Virus record (IMG/VR): IMGVR_UViG_3300012936_000008
Location: 1 to 64,000 of that record
DNA: 64,000 nucleotides
Source: a virus
Reading direction: 5' to 3' (one strand)
Shown: in pieces, positions 1 to 10,600 of the stretch
Position numbering within the stretch: the first letter of the stretch is position 1
Layout: every line of letters starts with the position of its first letter
Program-made: the position numbers and the translations under genes
Notes under the pieces: generated by a model
Told to the model about the DNA's origin: nothing
Seen by the model: the letters and a program-made list of their open reading frames with translations, nothing else
The model's database searches: none

Positions 1-3000
1 TCCCTGTGCAGCAGTTGCATATGCAGTTGCATCAGTGGTAGCAGCAGTGCCAAGACCCAAAGCGGTGATGGCTGCTGAGGCACGAGCGTCAGCACGAGCA
101 TCTGTGTAATAAAGGTTGGTGCCTTCTGCAAGATCACCAGTATCCTTACTGCTGAGGTCAAGGTTTGCACCGACTTGAAGTCCGATGCGAGAGTCAACAC
201 GACCATCAGTGTAGTAAAGGTTAGTTCCCTCAGACAGATTCGTAGTTGACTTAGCAGTAAATCCTGCATCAACTCTTGCATCTGCGAGAGTATTTACCTC
301 AGCGTCAGTGCGCTCAGTGAAGGAGAAGACGCCAGTAGAAGCGTTGTAACCGAGATCGCCACTAACACTGAATGCACCGCGAGCACGGGCATTAGTAAAG
401 AAGATGTTGGTTGATCCTTCTGTAACGTTATCAGTGTCGATATCTGACTGAGTAACAGAAATAGTCCCGCTGCCGTCATGCTGAATGCCAGTACCATAAG
501 TGAAAGCATTTCTCGTCCTCGCCTGAGTAAAGAATCTATTGGAAGAACCCTCAGTCAGATCGTCAGTGTTGATCTCACCGAAGTCAACAGCAAGAGACAG
601 CAGGTTGTTGGCATCATCATACGTTGCCGAAATACCTGTGCCGCCATCAACCAGTGCAGCAACACGATCATCAACTCTCTCCTCAGTGTAGTAGAGGTTG
701 GTGGTTCCTTCTGTAAGAGCATCCGTGTCGTGGTTCGCGATAGAACCAACCTGAGATTGACCGAAGGTGATAGCACCAGTAATGGTCAAGTTACCCTGAA
801 TCTCAAAGTCCGTAGTAGAACGGAAGTTGGCAACCGTCAGTCTGTTCTCGAAAGGATTGTAGGTGAGGTTGGTAGAGTCAGTACGGATCTCAGTGTAACC
901 ACCGTTAGTAGAAACGAATGTTGGGAAGTATGTAAGGTTTGAATTTGTGGTGTCAGTAACATCTGCAAGATCAGACTTGTCAGCAGTACCAGTCAGGTCA
1001 CCAGTTACATTACCAGTGATCTGTCCTGTGACACCCAGCGTACCACCCATGGTGGAGTTGCCAGTAACATCAAGACTTCCAAGGGTGCTAAGACCAGTGA
1101 TCTCAGCGTTACCAGTAGTAGAGTGTAAGGTAACCTTAGCAGTACCTGAACCGTTTTGCAGGATAAGAGTCTTAGAAGCACCACGAAGAACAACGTCATC
1201 CTTGAACAGTGAAGTGCTGTTCTGAGTCAGGGTATCGTTGAGTGTGGTAGTGCCATCAACATTGAGAGCAGCATCGAAGTCAACGTTCTGAGTTACGTTC
1301 AGAGTATCATCGATGATAGTTCTACCAGCGATGTCAACAGTACCTGCGATGTCAGTGTTACCTGCGGCAGAAGTTACAGTGAACTTGTTACTACCAACGC
1401 TGAACGTACCACCGACTCCCACAGCACCAGTAGTGGTGATGTTAGAACTGTTGACAACCCCAGTGGTTGTAATACCAGTAACACCAAGGGTTCCACCGAT
1501 ACTAACGTTACCACTCACACCGTTCATGGTGATCGTAGTTGCATTGTTAGGACCAAGGAACAGGTCAGTTCCGATGTAGAGATCGTCTGAAATGGTTGCA
1601 CCACCAGCGGTGACCATCAGAGCAGCATCAGCATTAAGACTGTTGGGTTTGGTGTTGTTGGTTGCCTTCAACAGGTCAGTGAAAGTACCTACGCCATCGA
1701 CATTCAGTGTGCTATCGATTTGACCAGTACCAGCAGTGGCGAAGTTACCAGATGCACCTGCAATAGTGAACTTATCAGTAGTGCCAGAGCGGACAGCGAA
1801 GTCAGCATCAACGTCAACAGTGTTGTTGAACTCAGAAGCACCAGCGACGGTGATTTGAGAGTCAAGAGTTACATTACCAGTTACGTTCAGAGTGTCATCG
1901 ATAATAGATGCACCGTTTGCTCTGAATGTACCTTCGGTCAGAGTGTTGCCGTTGTCAGTATCAATGGTGAACTTGTTAACACCACCAGCAGTCTGTACAG
2001 CAACAGTTCTACCATCTGCCTTAACAGTAAGGTTGTGAGTAAGGGTAGTGTCTTGTGTAACATCAAGAGTTCCAGTAACAGACAGATTGTCATCAACAAT
2101 CGTCTCACCAGTAGCAGAGTCAAGAGTCAGGTTACCAGCAGCAGTATCAATTTCACTAGTACCAGAGACACCGATCTGAATGTTGTCAGCAGTGATATCA
2201 CCAGAAGTGATAGCAGCGTTGAATGTAGAAGTTGCGTTGACAGTCAGAGTGTCAGTGTTGTCAGAACCAATGGTTGCATTGTCATTAACTTCCAGGTCGT
2301 TATTAACAGTCAGGTCAGAAGAGCATCTAACTGTGTTGTTGGAAGAGTCAAGGATAAGAGCACCACCGTCTGCTTCGATTCTTCTACCGTTGAAGGAGAT
2401 GTCATCAATCGTAGCAGTGCCGTTCATGTCAACGGCATGGTTGAACGTTACTGTACCGCTGACCACATGTGCATCAGATCCAGCATTACCGATAGTAGCG
2501 TTACCATCGACAGTCAGAGTTCCATCTACCTGAGCATTGCCGTCAACGTTGAGGTTACCATCAACGTCAGCATTGTCAGTGATGTTAACAGTACCGCCTA
2601 CTGAATCCAGAATCAGGTTACCACTAGTGGTATCAATTTCGTTTGCAGCAGAGACACCGATCTGGATGTTATCAGCAGTGATGTCTGTGGAGGTGATTGC
2701 AGCGTTAAATGTAGAAGTAGCATTGACAGTCAGAGTGTCACCAGCAGCATCACCAAGGGTGCTGTTGCCATCAACTTCCAGGTTGACTTTAACTTCCAGT
2801 GAGTCATCAATAATAGTCTGACCAGTGGCAGAGTCAAGAGTCAAGTTACCAGAAGCAGTGTCAATTTCACTGGTGCTGGACTTACCAATCTGAATGTTAT
2901 TAGCAGTAATATCTTCCGATGTAATCGCTGCCGTGAAAGTTGACGTTGCGTTCACAGTTAACGTATCAGCATCACTGTCACCCAGTGTGCTACTACCATC

Positions 3001-6000
3001 TACTTGAAGGTTGCCATCAACCTCAGCGTTATCTGTAATATGGACTTTGCCACCATCAGAGTCAAGGATTAGATTTCCTGCTGTGGTGGAGATTTCGGTA
3101 GCAGCATCAACGCCGATCTTGATGTCGTCCGCCGTGATGTCGGTGGAAGTAATCGGTTGGTTGAATTGGACAGTACCCGTGACACTGTGAGCATCCCCAG
3201 CAGCATTACCGATAGTCGTGTTGCCATCAACCGTGAGTGTGCCATCAATTTGTGTATTGCCATCAACATTGAGGTTACCGTCTACGTCAGCGTTGTCTGT
3301 AATGTTGACAGTGCCACCAGCAGAATCGAGGATCAGGTTACCAGAAAGGGTTCCGATCTCGTTAGCAGCATCCGTAGCAACTTTAATGTTTCTGATGTTT
3401 GCTCTCTCAGCAACAGTCAGTGCTTGGTTGAATTGAACCGTACCAGTAACTGTGTGAGCGTCACCTGCTTGGTTACCCAGAGTGACGTTACCATCAACTT
3501 GAAGTGTACCTTCTGCATAAGTGTTACCACTTGCAGAAGCAACAGTAAACTTACCGTTGTTAATATCGAAACTGTCAGTAACGTCCAGTGTTCCAGTGAT
3601 GTCTACGTTTCCACCGAAGGAACCGTCATCAGTAACAACCAGATCATCACCAACGCGAAGGTCAAGACCAATACCAACACCACCACCAACGATCAGAGCG
3701 CCGCTAGAAGGAGTTGTAGAGTTAGTGGAGTCAAAGATTTTTACACTACCAACATCCAGACCAGATCTGGTTCCACTGAATGCCTCAGCAGCATTAGCAG
3801 CGTTGTGATAGAAAGCGTAACGTGCAGCAGAGTTATCCCAACCAAAGAAACCAACTCGTGCTTGGGAATCATAGTATCTAAACTCAATACCTCTGTCCTT
3901 AGCATCGCCACTTGAAGGAGCAGTGTCACCACCCAGAGTGAAGACGGGATCGTCCAGGGTCTGTGTAGTGGAGTTAATAGTTGTAGTTGTACCATTAACA
4001 GTCAGGTTACCTTCCAGAATGGTGTTGCCATCAACAGTAAGGTTCTGATTAATAGTGACGTTATCAGTAAAGGTACTTACAGAGTTGACTGTAAGAACGT
4101 CAGTATTTGCATCACCGATAGTTACGTCATCGGTAAAACGTGAGTGATCGTTAAAGGTTGCATCACCATGGACTGTCAGTGTACCAGTGCCCTGACCAAC
4201 ACGACCGATGATAGTATCACCATTGTCGAAGTCAACAGAGAACTGAGTCTGTGCAGCACCATTGTTGATGTTCAGAACTTCATCGTTACTCTGTAAGATC
4301 AGAGAGTCATAGATAGTTGTCTGACCATCCACAACCAAAGTGCTATTGAAGTCAACAGTACCGTCAACGTTAAAGTTACTGTCAAAGTCAACACTCTGGT
4401 TGACGGTAAGGTTGTCGGTGAGAGTAGTATCTGAATTGATAGTGAGGGTGTCACTAGCAGCATTACCCAGAGTAATGTTTCCGTCAACTTGGAGAGTAGA
4501 TTCAAAATGTACGCCAGATCCTACGTCAAGTGTACCACGGATGTCAGTTGCACCATTGGTAGAGAGGACGGTAAACTTGTCGTCCGTGCCATTGGTAATC
4601 TTGAAATACTTGCCAGTGGTGTCAAGAGTGATGTCATTATGGAAGACTGAATCGTCATCCACATCCAGAGTGCTATTAAATGTGACAGCAGCATCAACAT
4701 CCAACGTGCTGTTGAACGTTACACCACTATCGATATCAAGGGTGCCATCCGAATGAATGTTACCGTTGTCGGAATCGATAACAAACTTCTCGGCAGTGCC
4801 GTTAGTAATAGAGAAGACAGTGTTAGGACCAACAATCCTCACATCATCTTCAAACGTGGTGTCAGAGTTGACCAGTACAGTATCAGTAGATGCGTTACCC
4901 AGAGTAACGTTGCTATCTACTTGTAGGTCGCCCTGAGTATAGACGTTACCGTTAGAAGCAGTAACAGTGAACTCACCAGAGTTGATATCAAAGTCATTAG
5001 CGATGTCAACCGTACCACCGATATATACGTTCTCGGAGATACCGACACCACCAGTGACTACCAGGGTGCCAGTTGTGGTAGATGTGGATCCTGTGTTTGT
5101 TGTGAGCCTGAGGTTACCAGCAATGATAGGAGCGTCAGTACCAGCATAAACTTCATTCGTGTTAGTCGCGTTGTAGAGGAACCGATACCCGCCAGTGCCA
5201 GTCCAAATGTTAGAGTCTGCATAATCTTCATCCCAACCGAAGAAACCAAATCTTTCCTGGGTATCATAGTATCTAAAATCAATACCACGATCCAGATTGT
5301 CATCTAATGTTAACGTATCTTCACCACCAAGTGTGATGATAGGATCTTGGATAGTCGTGGTTACTGAGTTGACTGTGGTAGTAGTACCATCAACTTGGAG
5401 GTCACCACGAACTCTTACGAGACCAGTAACATCATCGTCATCATTAGGGTCCAGCACCAGTGTAGCGTTGGTGGTAGACAGAACGTTGTCTTGGAAGTGA
5501 TAGTCTTCCACGTTCACTCTATTGCTTACATTAGAAGCAGAGATAGTAATATCATTTTCAGCAGTGATATTAAGGAGTGCATCACCAGAACCAGAGTTCG
5601 TAGCCTGAATCAGGAACGTACGATCAGTAGCAGTGTTCTGAGTGTGCTGGATGGTTAGGTTACCATCTCCATACTTATCGATGATCTGAGCAGTAGCGCC
5701 ATCCAGATCGATATTGGGATCAGAATAATAGGAACGGACGTTGACATCAATTTCCCCAGCGCCAGAGTCCCCTGTATTATTAGCGCCAAACAGTAGATTG
5801 CCGCTCGTATCATTAACTTTGATATAGTTAAGATAATTGAATCCTCTGTATCCAGTGGTTGCAGTAAGTTCTTGATCAAGTTCAAAATTTTCTACGGTGT
5901 TACCGTCAGCGAAACCAATACGATTGTTTTGTAGTTGGAGGTTATCAACACCACGTTGTGCAATCTTTACATAACCACCTTGGATGTTACCAGCAGCATC

Positions 6001-7089
6001 CCACTCAGTTACATCAAAGTCTTCTTGATCGAATGATGCAAGACCCTTCTGAGGAGTCAGAGCAGATCCGAGATATCTCCAAGAGCCTGTATCGGAGGAG
6101 TCTGTGTGTGTCGGTTCACCGCTGCCAGCGTTAATATCAAGGATAGCCTCATACAGGCGATCATTCGTACCTTTAACTTTGTCATAACGAGAGTATGCAG
6201 TAGCATTATCATATACAGGTGCCAGAGTACCTTCTCTTGCAGTAGAGATAGGTGCAGTCTGTGCATAGGTCAGACGACCATATCTGTCAACAGTAAACTC
6301 AGTAGTGTTAACAGTCTGGTGAATAGTACCAGACTCAGCAACTGATGTCTCAGGTTCATCAAGAGATACTGATCCCGTGGGGTTATATGAACCAACAACA
6401 ACAGGAGTATCAGCAAGATCGATCAGTGGGTTACCAGACTGACCGTTAGCATTAGATGTAAGAATACGACCAGGAGCACCAGTTACCTGACGAGTTGCAT
6501 ATGTACCACTACCAGTTCTATGCAGACTACCAACAGTAGTAATACCAACAATAGCAGTAAGGTTAGGGTCTAACGTCTGCGCGTCGGTAATGCCATATCC
6601 AGCAAGAGTATTAGGGCTGTCACCAGTGACGACCCTACCACGAGAGTCAATAGTGAGTCGTGTGTAAGTTGCCTGAGCAGTGAGATCATTCGGGTCGTAA
6701 TGTGGAAGTCCAGGTTGATAGTTCAGTTCAGCAGTGATGTTGATGTTTGCGGAACCATCAAACGAGGCAGAACCTGACATGTCACCCGTCAGGGTGAAGT
6801 TTCTAGCGTTTGCTAGTCTAGTTGCCGTTGCAGCATTACCAATTAAGGAAGCAGTAATTGCACCTGCCTCAAAGTTACCGTCAGCATCCCGTTTAACTAG
6901 GGTGTTGGCGATGTTGGAGTCGGCTTCCAATGGTCGCTCGTATTTAAGCGAGTTCCATTGAGTAACACCATCCCCGATTTTCAGACGGGAGGTGTCTAGT
7001 TCGATCCCCAACTCACCTTGGGCGAGGATGGGGTTGACGTTCGCCCACTGCTGTGCGCCGTCACGTCTTAATTGGATTCTATTTGCCAT
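1..7089 (-). CDS. Long tail fibre protein, N-terminal part (runs off the window)
   Basis: This is the 5' part of a very large tail fibre gene: 2363 codons are present and no stop is reached at the window edge. It was read directly from the ATG at 7087-7089. Residues 1-50 (start MANRIQLRRDGAQQW, then GELGIELDTSRLKIGDG) match the N-terminal module of Mtd-type and hyaluronidase-type phage fibres, which attaches the fibre to the virion. The rest is low in Cys and rich in Thr, Asn, Asp and Gly. It is built from beta-repeat units: NLxLDSxxGxVxIxDN-type units and EGTNLYYTDAR-type units, the latter continuing to the edge. It has its own late promoter and follows a terminator, so it is probably its own transcription unit. 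The expected role is host receptor recognition. The receptor-binding C terminus lies outside the window. Confidence 0.88.
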   Translation of the reverse strand, partial: MANRIQLRRDGAQQWANVNPILAQGELGIELDTSRLKIGDGVTQWNSLKYERPLEADSNIANTLVKRDADGNFEAGAITASLIGNAATATRLANARNFTLTGDMSGSASFDGSANINITAELNYQPGLPHYDPNDLTAQATYTRLTIDSRGRVVTGDSPNTLAGYGITDAQTLDPNLTAIVGITTVGSLHRTGSGTYATRQVTGAPGRILTSNANGQSGNPLIDLADTPVVVGSYNPTGSVSLDEPETSVAESGTIHQTVNTTEFTVDRYGRLTYAQTAPISTAREGTLAPVYDNATAYSRYDKVKGTNDRLYEAILDINAGSGEPTHTDSSDTGSWRYLGSALTPQKGLASFDQEDFDVTEWDAAGNIQGGYVKIAQRGVDNLQLQNNRIGFADGNTVENFELDQELTATTGYRGFNYLNYIKVNDTSGNLLFGANNTGDSGAGEIDVNVRSYYSDPNIDLDGATAQIIDKYGDGNLTIQHTQNTATDRTFLIQATNSGSGDALLNITAENDITISASNVSNRVNVEDYHFQDNVLSTTNATLVLDPNDDDDVTGLVRVRGDLQVDGTTTTVNSVTTTIQDPIITLGGEDTLTLDDNLDRGIDFRYYDTQERFGFFGWDEDYADSNIWTGTGGYRFLYNATNTNEVYAGTDAPIIAGNLRLTTNTGSTSTTTGTLVVTGGVGISENVYIGGTVDIANDFDINSGEFTVTASNGNVYTQGDLQVDSNVTLGNASTDTVLVNSDTTFEDDVRIVGPNTVFSITNGTAEKFVIDSDNGNIHSDGTLDIDSGVTFNSTLDVDAAVTFNSTLDVDDDSVFHNDITLDTTGKYFKITNGTDDKFTVLSTNGATDIRGTLDVGSGVHFESTLQVDGNITLGNAASDTLTINSDTTLTDNLTVNQSVDFDSNFNVDGTVDFNSTLVVDGQTTIYDSLILQSNDEVLNINNGAAQTQFSVDFDNGDTIIGRVGQGTGTLTVHGDATFNDHSRFTDDVTIGDANTDVLTVNSVSTFTDNVTINQNLTVDGNTILEGNLTVNGTTTTINSTTQTLDDPVFTLGGDTAPSSGDAKDRGIEFRYYDSQARVGFFGWDNSAARYAFYHNAANAAEAFSGTRSGLDVGSVKIFDSTNSTTPSSGALIVGGGVGIGLDLRVGDDLVVTDDGSFGGNVDITGTLDVTDSFDINNGKFTVASASGNTYAEGTLQVDGNVTLGNQAGDAHTVTGTVQFNQALTVAERANIRNIKVATDAANEIGTLSGNLILDSAGGTVNITDNADVDGNLNVDGNTQIDGTLTVDGNTTIGNAAGDAHSVTGTVQFNQPITSTDITADDIKIGVDAATEISTTAGNLILDSDGGKVHITDNAEVDGNLQVDGSSTLGDSDADTLTVNATSTFTAAITSEDITANNIQIGKSSTSEIDTASGNLTLDSATGQTIIDDSLEVKVNLEVDGNSTLGDAAGDTLTVNATSTFNAAITSTDITADNIQIGVSAANEIDTTSGNLILDSVGGTVNITDNADVDGNLNVDGNAQVDGTLTVDGNATIGNAGSDAHVVSGTVTFNHAVDMNGTATIDDISFNGRRIEADGGALILDSSNNTVRCSSDLTVNNDLEVNDNATIGSDNTDTLTVNATSTFNAAITSGDITADNIQIGVSGTSEIDTAAGNLTLDSATGETIVDDNLSVTGTLDVTQDTTLTHNLTVKADGRTVAVQTAGGVNKFTIDTDNGNTLTEGTFRANGASIIDDTLNVTGNVTLDSQITVAGASEFNNTVDVDADFAVRSGTTDKFTIAGASGNFATAGTGQIDSTLNVDGVGTFTDLLKATNNTKPNSLNADAALMVTAGGATISDDLYIGTDLFLGPNNATTITMNGVSGNVSIGGTLGVTGITTTGVVNSSNITTTGAVGVGGTFSVGSNKFTVTSAAGNTDIAGTVDIAGRTIIDDTLNVTQNVDFDAALNVDGTTTLNDTLTQNSTSLFKDDVVLRGASKTLILQNGSGTAKVTLHSTTGNAEITGLSTLGSLDVTGNSTMGGTLGVTGQITGNVTGDLTGTADKSDLADVTDTTNSNLTYFPTFVSTNGGYTEIRTDSTNLTYNPFENRLTVANFRSTTDFEIQGNLTITGAITFGQSQVGSIANHDTDALTEGTTNLYYTEERVDDRVAALVDGGTGISATYDDANNLLSLAVDFGEINTDDLTEGSSNRFFTQARTRNAFTYGTGIQHDGSGTISVTQSDIDTDNVTEGSTNIFFTNARARGAFSVSGDLGYNASTGVFSFTERTDAEVNTLADARVDAGFTAKSTTNLSEGTNLYYTDGRVDSRIGLQVGANLDLSSKDTGDLAEGTNLYYTDARADARASAAITALGLGTAATTDATAYATAAQG
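80..790 (-). repeat. EGTNLYYTDAR-type repeats in the tail fibre
   Basis: At least five units are seen, near 730, 555, 430, 240 and 140. Each encodes a core such as LTEGTTNLYYTEERVDDR or VTEGSTNIFFTNARARGAF, separated by variable linkers. The pattern is common in fibre proteins of marine phages. Its structural role is inferred to be part of the fibre shaft. Confidence 0.75.
2040..3340 (-). repeat. Imperfect tandem repeats coding for fibre beta units
   Basis: Six imperfect units of roughly 230-250 bp sit inside the tail fibre gene. Each encodes a stretch like NLILDSxGGTVNITDNADVD followed by GNLxVDG and then TLTVNATSTFNAAITSxDI. The clearest starts are near 3330, 3085, 2855, 2630, 2370 and 2140. 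The period suggests a repeated beta-helical or beta-prism shaft segment. Such repeats allow length change by recombination. Confidence 0.75.
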
Positions 7090-7127
7090 TGCTTACAAAC
7101 GCTAGCAGGGTCAGGTGTCTCTTTGTT

Positions 7128-7135
7128 TATTTATA
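7128..7135 (-). promoter_or_regulatory. Late promoter octamer TATAAATA
   Basis: TATAAATA on the minus strand matches the T4 late-promoter core recognised by gp55-type sigma factors. It lies 38 nt upstream of the tail fibre ATG and just downstream of the terminator that ends the baseplate block. Confidence 0.7.
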
Positions 7136-7144
7136 CCCAAAACA

Positions 7145-7168
7145 AAAGAGGACCCGAAGGTCCTCTTT
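7145..7168 (-). terminator. Rho-independent terminator with UUCG loop
   Basis: On the minus strand a 10-bp stem (AAAGAGGACC with GGTCCTCTTT) closes on a UUCG tetraloop with the stabilising C-G closing pair. It is followed by the T-rich run TTTTGTTTT, counting the end of the stem. It begins 3 nt after the stop of the preceding small gene and so ends the baseplate transcript. Confidence 0.88.
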
Positions 7169-7170
7169 GT

Positions 7171-7383
7171 TCATTCTTCGGTTGTTTCGGTTGCGGGTTC
7201 TTCGTCGGGTGGATTCAGATATTCTAGTGTCTCAATCGCACCGAGTAGTTTGAGTGCAGTCTGTTCGTTCTCACGAATTTTTTGCTGCATCTCCTTGGTC
7301 TCTTGGATAATCCTAGCATAACGATCCTTGAACCCTTTCAGAAGGTCTGCGGGGTCCTGAGTTTCTGTCACATCAGCAGGCAT
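7171..7383 (-). CDS. Small acidic coiled-coil protein, unknown
   Basis: This 70-aa protein has a central helix (residues about 12-52, DLLKGFKDRYARIIQETKEM and on) with heptad-like spacing and an acidic tail rich in Glu and Thr. No enzyme motif is visible. Its start codon overlaps the stop of the 83-aa coiled-coil gene before it, so the two are probably co-translated. A terminator follows directly. As the last gene of the baseplate block it may be a structural accessory or chaperone, but this is inference from position only. Confidence 0.7.
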   Translation of the reverse strand: MPADVTETQDPADLLKGFKDRYARIIQETKEMQQKIRENEQTALKLLGAIETLEYLNPPDEEPATETTEE

Positions 7384-7634
7384 CAGTTCTTCTCCTTGTT
7401 AACTAATTGTAAAAGTAGACTTTTTATGTCTGACACATCAGATTTTAGAGCATTAACCTCACTTTGTAAAGTGGTGAATGACTCCTTCTTCTTTTGCCTC
7501 TCTCGATAAGAGGACATATAGTTGTCGTATACGTCCTTATCTCTGAGGAGGATAGCATTGGAATCTTTATCTCTAAAAAGTCCTCTGTTCTCGTCCCCCT
7601 CCACTGGTATATATTTAGGTACTCCGTTCTTCAT
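7383..7634 (-). CDS. Small coiled-coil protein, unknown
   Basis: This 83-aa protein is basic in its first 50 residues (RDKDSNAILLRDKDVYDNY, then RERQKKK). It ends in a coiled coil (about residues 53-80, LQSEVNALKSDVSDIKSLLL). The ATG overlaps the stop of the 2478-aa DUF4815 gene in an ATGA arrangement, implying translational coupling to it. It shares its stop/start boundary with the 70-aa coiled-coil gene after it. The pair could form a heteromeric coiled coil tied to assembly of the DUF4815 protein. I do not recognise a family. Confidence 0.72.
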   Translation of the reverse strand: MKNGVPKYIPVEGDENRGLFRDKDSNAILLRDKDVYDNYMSSYRERQKKKESFTTLQSEVNALKSDVSDIKSLLLQLVNKEKN

Positions 7635-10600
7635 GATGCAAATGCAATCGCCCTCATATCTTTAATCAATGGTACTTTTGCTTGGTTCTTAGACTTCATC
7701 ACGATCTTGATCTGGAAGGCTTGGAATTCCTCACCTTCGACCACGTACTCGAAGTCTTCCCACTCTTCCTCACCCACGTTGGTTGATCCAATATCAGGTA
7801 CAGGAATCTTGACGAATCCAATGTCGTTCATCTGTTTCTCAGAACCAGGTCTCTGGGTACGATAGTAGATGTCGATGTTGGAATCACCATATCGTTGCAT
7901 GGAGATCATCACTCGGATAGATCTAGACACGTTAGCGAGTCTAGCAACTCTGGTCAAGTATACTGCATCGTTCTGATCACCATATGGGAGTGTAGATACA
8001 TCACCCTGTGGGTTGATTTCAGATTGCAGACCCAGAACCTGAGGACCACCAGACCAGTTGTTGATTCTGTTAGAAGTAGTAATAACAGATACACGGTCGA
8101 GGTCGATCACAGGTGACAGGTTGTCAACATCTGTGTTCAGGTTAATCTTCATAGTCAAGGACTTACTACCTTCAAGTTTATTATCTTCGTTCAACTGCGA
8201 GCAGATAATTCTGGGGTTGTCGTAGTAGTTCTCTTCATTGATCTGTACATCATCATATGCACCGTTGTTAACGAACGACGCTTGGTCGGTGATAGTGCTA
8301 CCACTACCGATAGATGTACCAGACGTTGTGTTCAGGGTAGGAACAACTCCTGTCTCCTTGAACTGCATAATCTGGATGGTAGGTGTAATCAATTCAAACG
8401 GAATGTTCTTAGTTGCCTGCACCTTATATCCACCTGTTCTGATACCAACGTTAGCAACAGATTGTGTTACCAGAGCGTAGGAGTCGAGAGTAGGATCTTG
8501 GATACCACTGTGGACCTTGTTGATCTCTGTCAGAGGAATACCGTCAAGGTTGTAGCATTCAACTTTGGATCCAGTAGTCCATTCCAAGGCAGCAGTACCG
8601 CCAACGCCTCTACCAGAAGGAGCAACAGTGATCGTCTGACCATCATCACTGATGTCAGAGTATGCAATGATTTCGTTAGGAACGAAGTCACTGATGTCAG
8701 TCCATGCTTCCGTACCACCATCTGTGCCAGGTAGAGCACCAACAGGTGCAGGCATTGCAAACACATCACTAGTAATTCTCACATAACCAGGGTTAGTAGT
8801 AGAGATAGGTCTACCATTAACGATCTTGTGGAAAGAACCAGCGTTGCTCACACCAATCTGTGTAGCGGTACTAGACAGAGTTTGTGTGGATGTTGTAGGT
8901 GGCATCTCAGAAATAACACCCGTAATCTTAACGTTGTTAGATCTGTTGTGCATACCGTGGTTAGGATGAATCATCACAACCTTCTTATCCACAGTACGTG
9001 TTGACGGTGTGATAGCAGGATATGCAGTGTAAGAGTCACCGCTGTATGCAACAGCAGAGTAACCAGATACCTGAATACTACCACCAGCGATGTTCAACTG
9101 TTCAGTAGAACCGTCAAACGCTTTGTCAACATAGTTGGCAACAATAGTACCATATGTACCAAGAGCAGGATCATATGATGTGATAGTACCAGTTGCACCA
9201 GAGGTTGCACCAACGAAGGTGTCACCAGCAGCAGGAGTACCATTACTAGGAGTTGCTGACAGAGTGAAAGTAGCAAGAGATTGAGATGACTTCAATGCTT
9301 GGAACGGGTTGCCGTTACCATCAAGGAAACCTTGCTCAAAGGTGCCAACAATACCCTTAACTGTCAGAGTCTGTGGGTTGGATGCAGAATCGAACTCTTC
9401 AATAGTTGCCTCAGCGTTAGAGGGAGACTGAATGATACGAGCACCGATAGTGAAGTTGTAACTATTGCCAGTAGGCAGAGTCAGTGTCTGCTTAGGTTCA
9501 ATAGTCAGGACGGGATTGACAGTCAGTGAACTGATACCATCATTACCAGATCCAAGTTCAGCGTTGACAAAGGTAGCATTACCGATGACACTCTTATTAA
9601 ATACAGCACGATAGAGATTGAACTTCAAGTCTTCATACTGGTCAGCGGTCCACGTAGATGCGTTCTGTGATTTGAAGAGCACACCAGCATAGGGTTGTTC
9701 GGAGATCGTTCTTGTACCAGTGATGTCAATGTCACCCATACGTGAGATCCAGACTTTGTATTCGTTAGAGTCAGAGAACAGCACGAAGCAATGTTCTTCG
9801 GACTCAGGGATATACACAGGTGCAGGGAAGTTAAATCTAGTAGCAATAGATGCGTTGTCAGAAACTTCAACCTCAGTAGGTCTCAGAGTAACGTCAGAGA
9901 AGGGCAGGATGTCCTTAGTCGGATAACCATTTTCCATAGGACGGATCTGCATCGAGATAGGAATCTTAGTATCCTTTGTACCGAAGTAGATGTCCACACC
10001 AGTTACGAATGTACCACCCTGTTCTTCAAGCAGGAAGGATTGTGCCAGAGGGTCCCACCAACCAACCTGTCTGGTGTTGGTACGAACAGAACGAACCGTT
10101 CTTCTCTGAGTAACAGTATCTCTAACAACTCTTGCATTTCTAACAGCAAGGATGTTTTCTTGCAGGGTATTCAGTGTACCTCTTGCTGTGTATTCTGCCT
10201 CAGCAGCAGAGTCAACAGCACCTGGCAGTCTGCTATCTTGCTCAGAAGAAGACAGACGGAACACTCTGGAACCAGTTGCCCAACGTGGGTTGGAGTTGTT
10301 AGCAGGGTTCGGAATGAAGAAGGCACCCTTGATGATACCAACCAGGTCAGATACCAGACGACGGTCCTTAGCAACAGCACGAGCACCAGAGGTTGCACCA
10401 ATCAGAACCTCACCCACAGCAAAGTTGCCATAGAAGTTAGGGTTGACGGTAGCAGAAAGAACCTGGGTATCGATGTTCAGTACACCAGTCTGTGATGCAT
10501 AGGAGTCAGGCAGAAGGTCATTGGTTGCACTGTAAGGGTTGGTTGTCAAACCATCGTTAGGTGCAGCAACTCTGAATCTACAACCAGATTGCACACCATA

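Noticed and set aside
478-6345. Plus-strand open frames such as 478-942 and 1720-2604
   Set aside because: They are antisense to the tail fibre gene, are Ser/Val/Thr-rich mirror images of its repeats and have no ribosome sites or neighbours.
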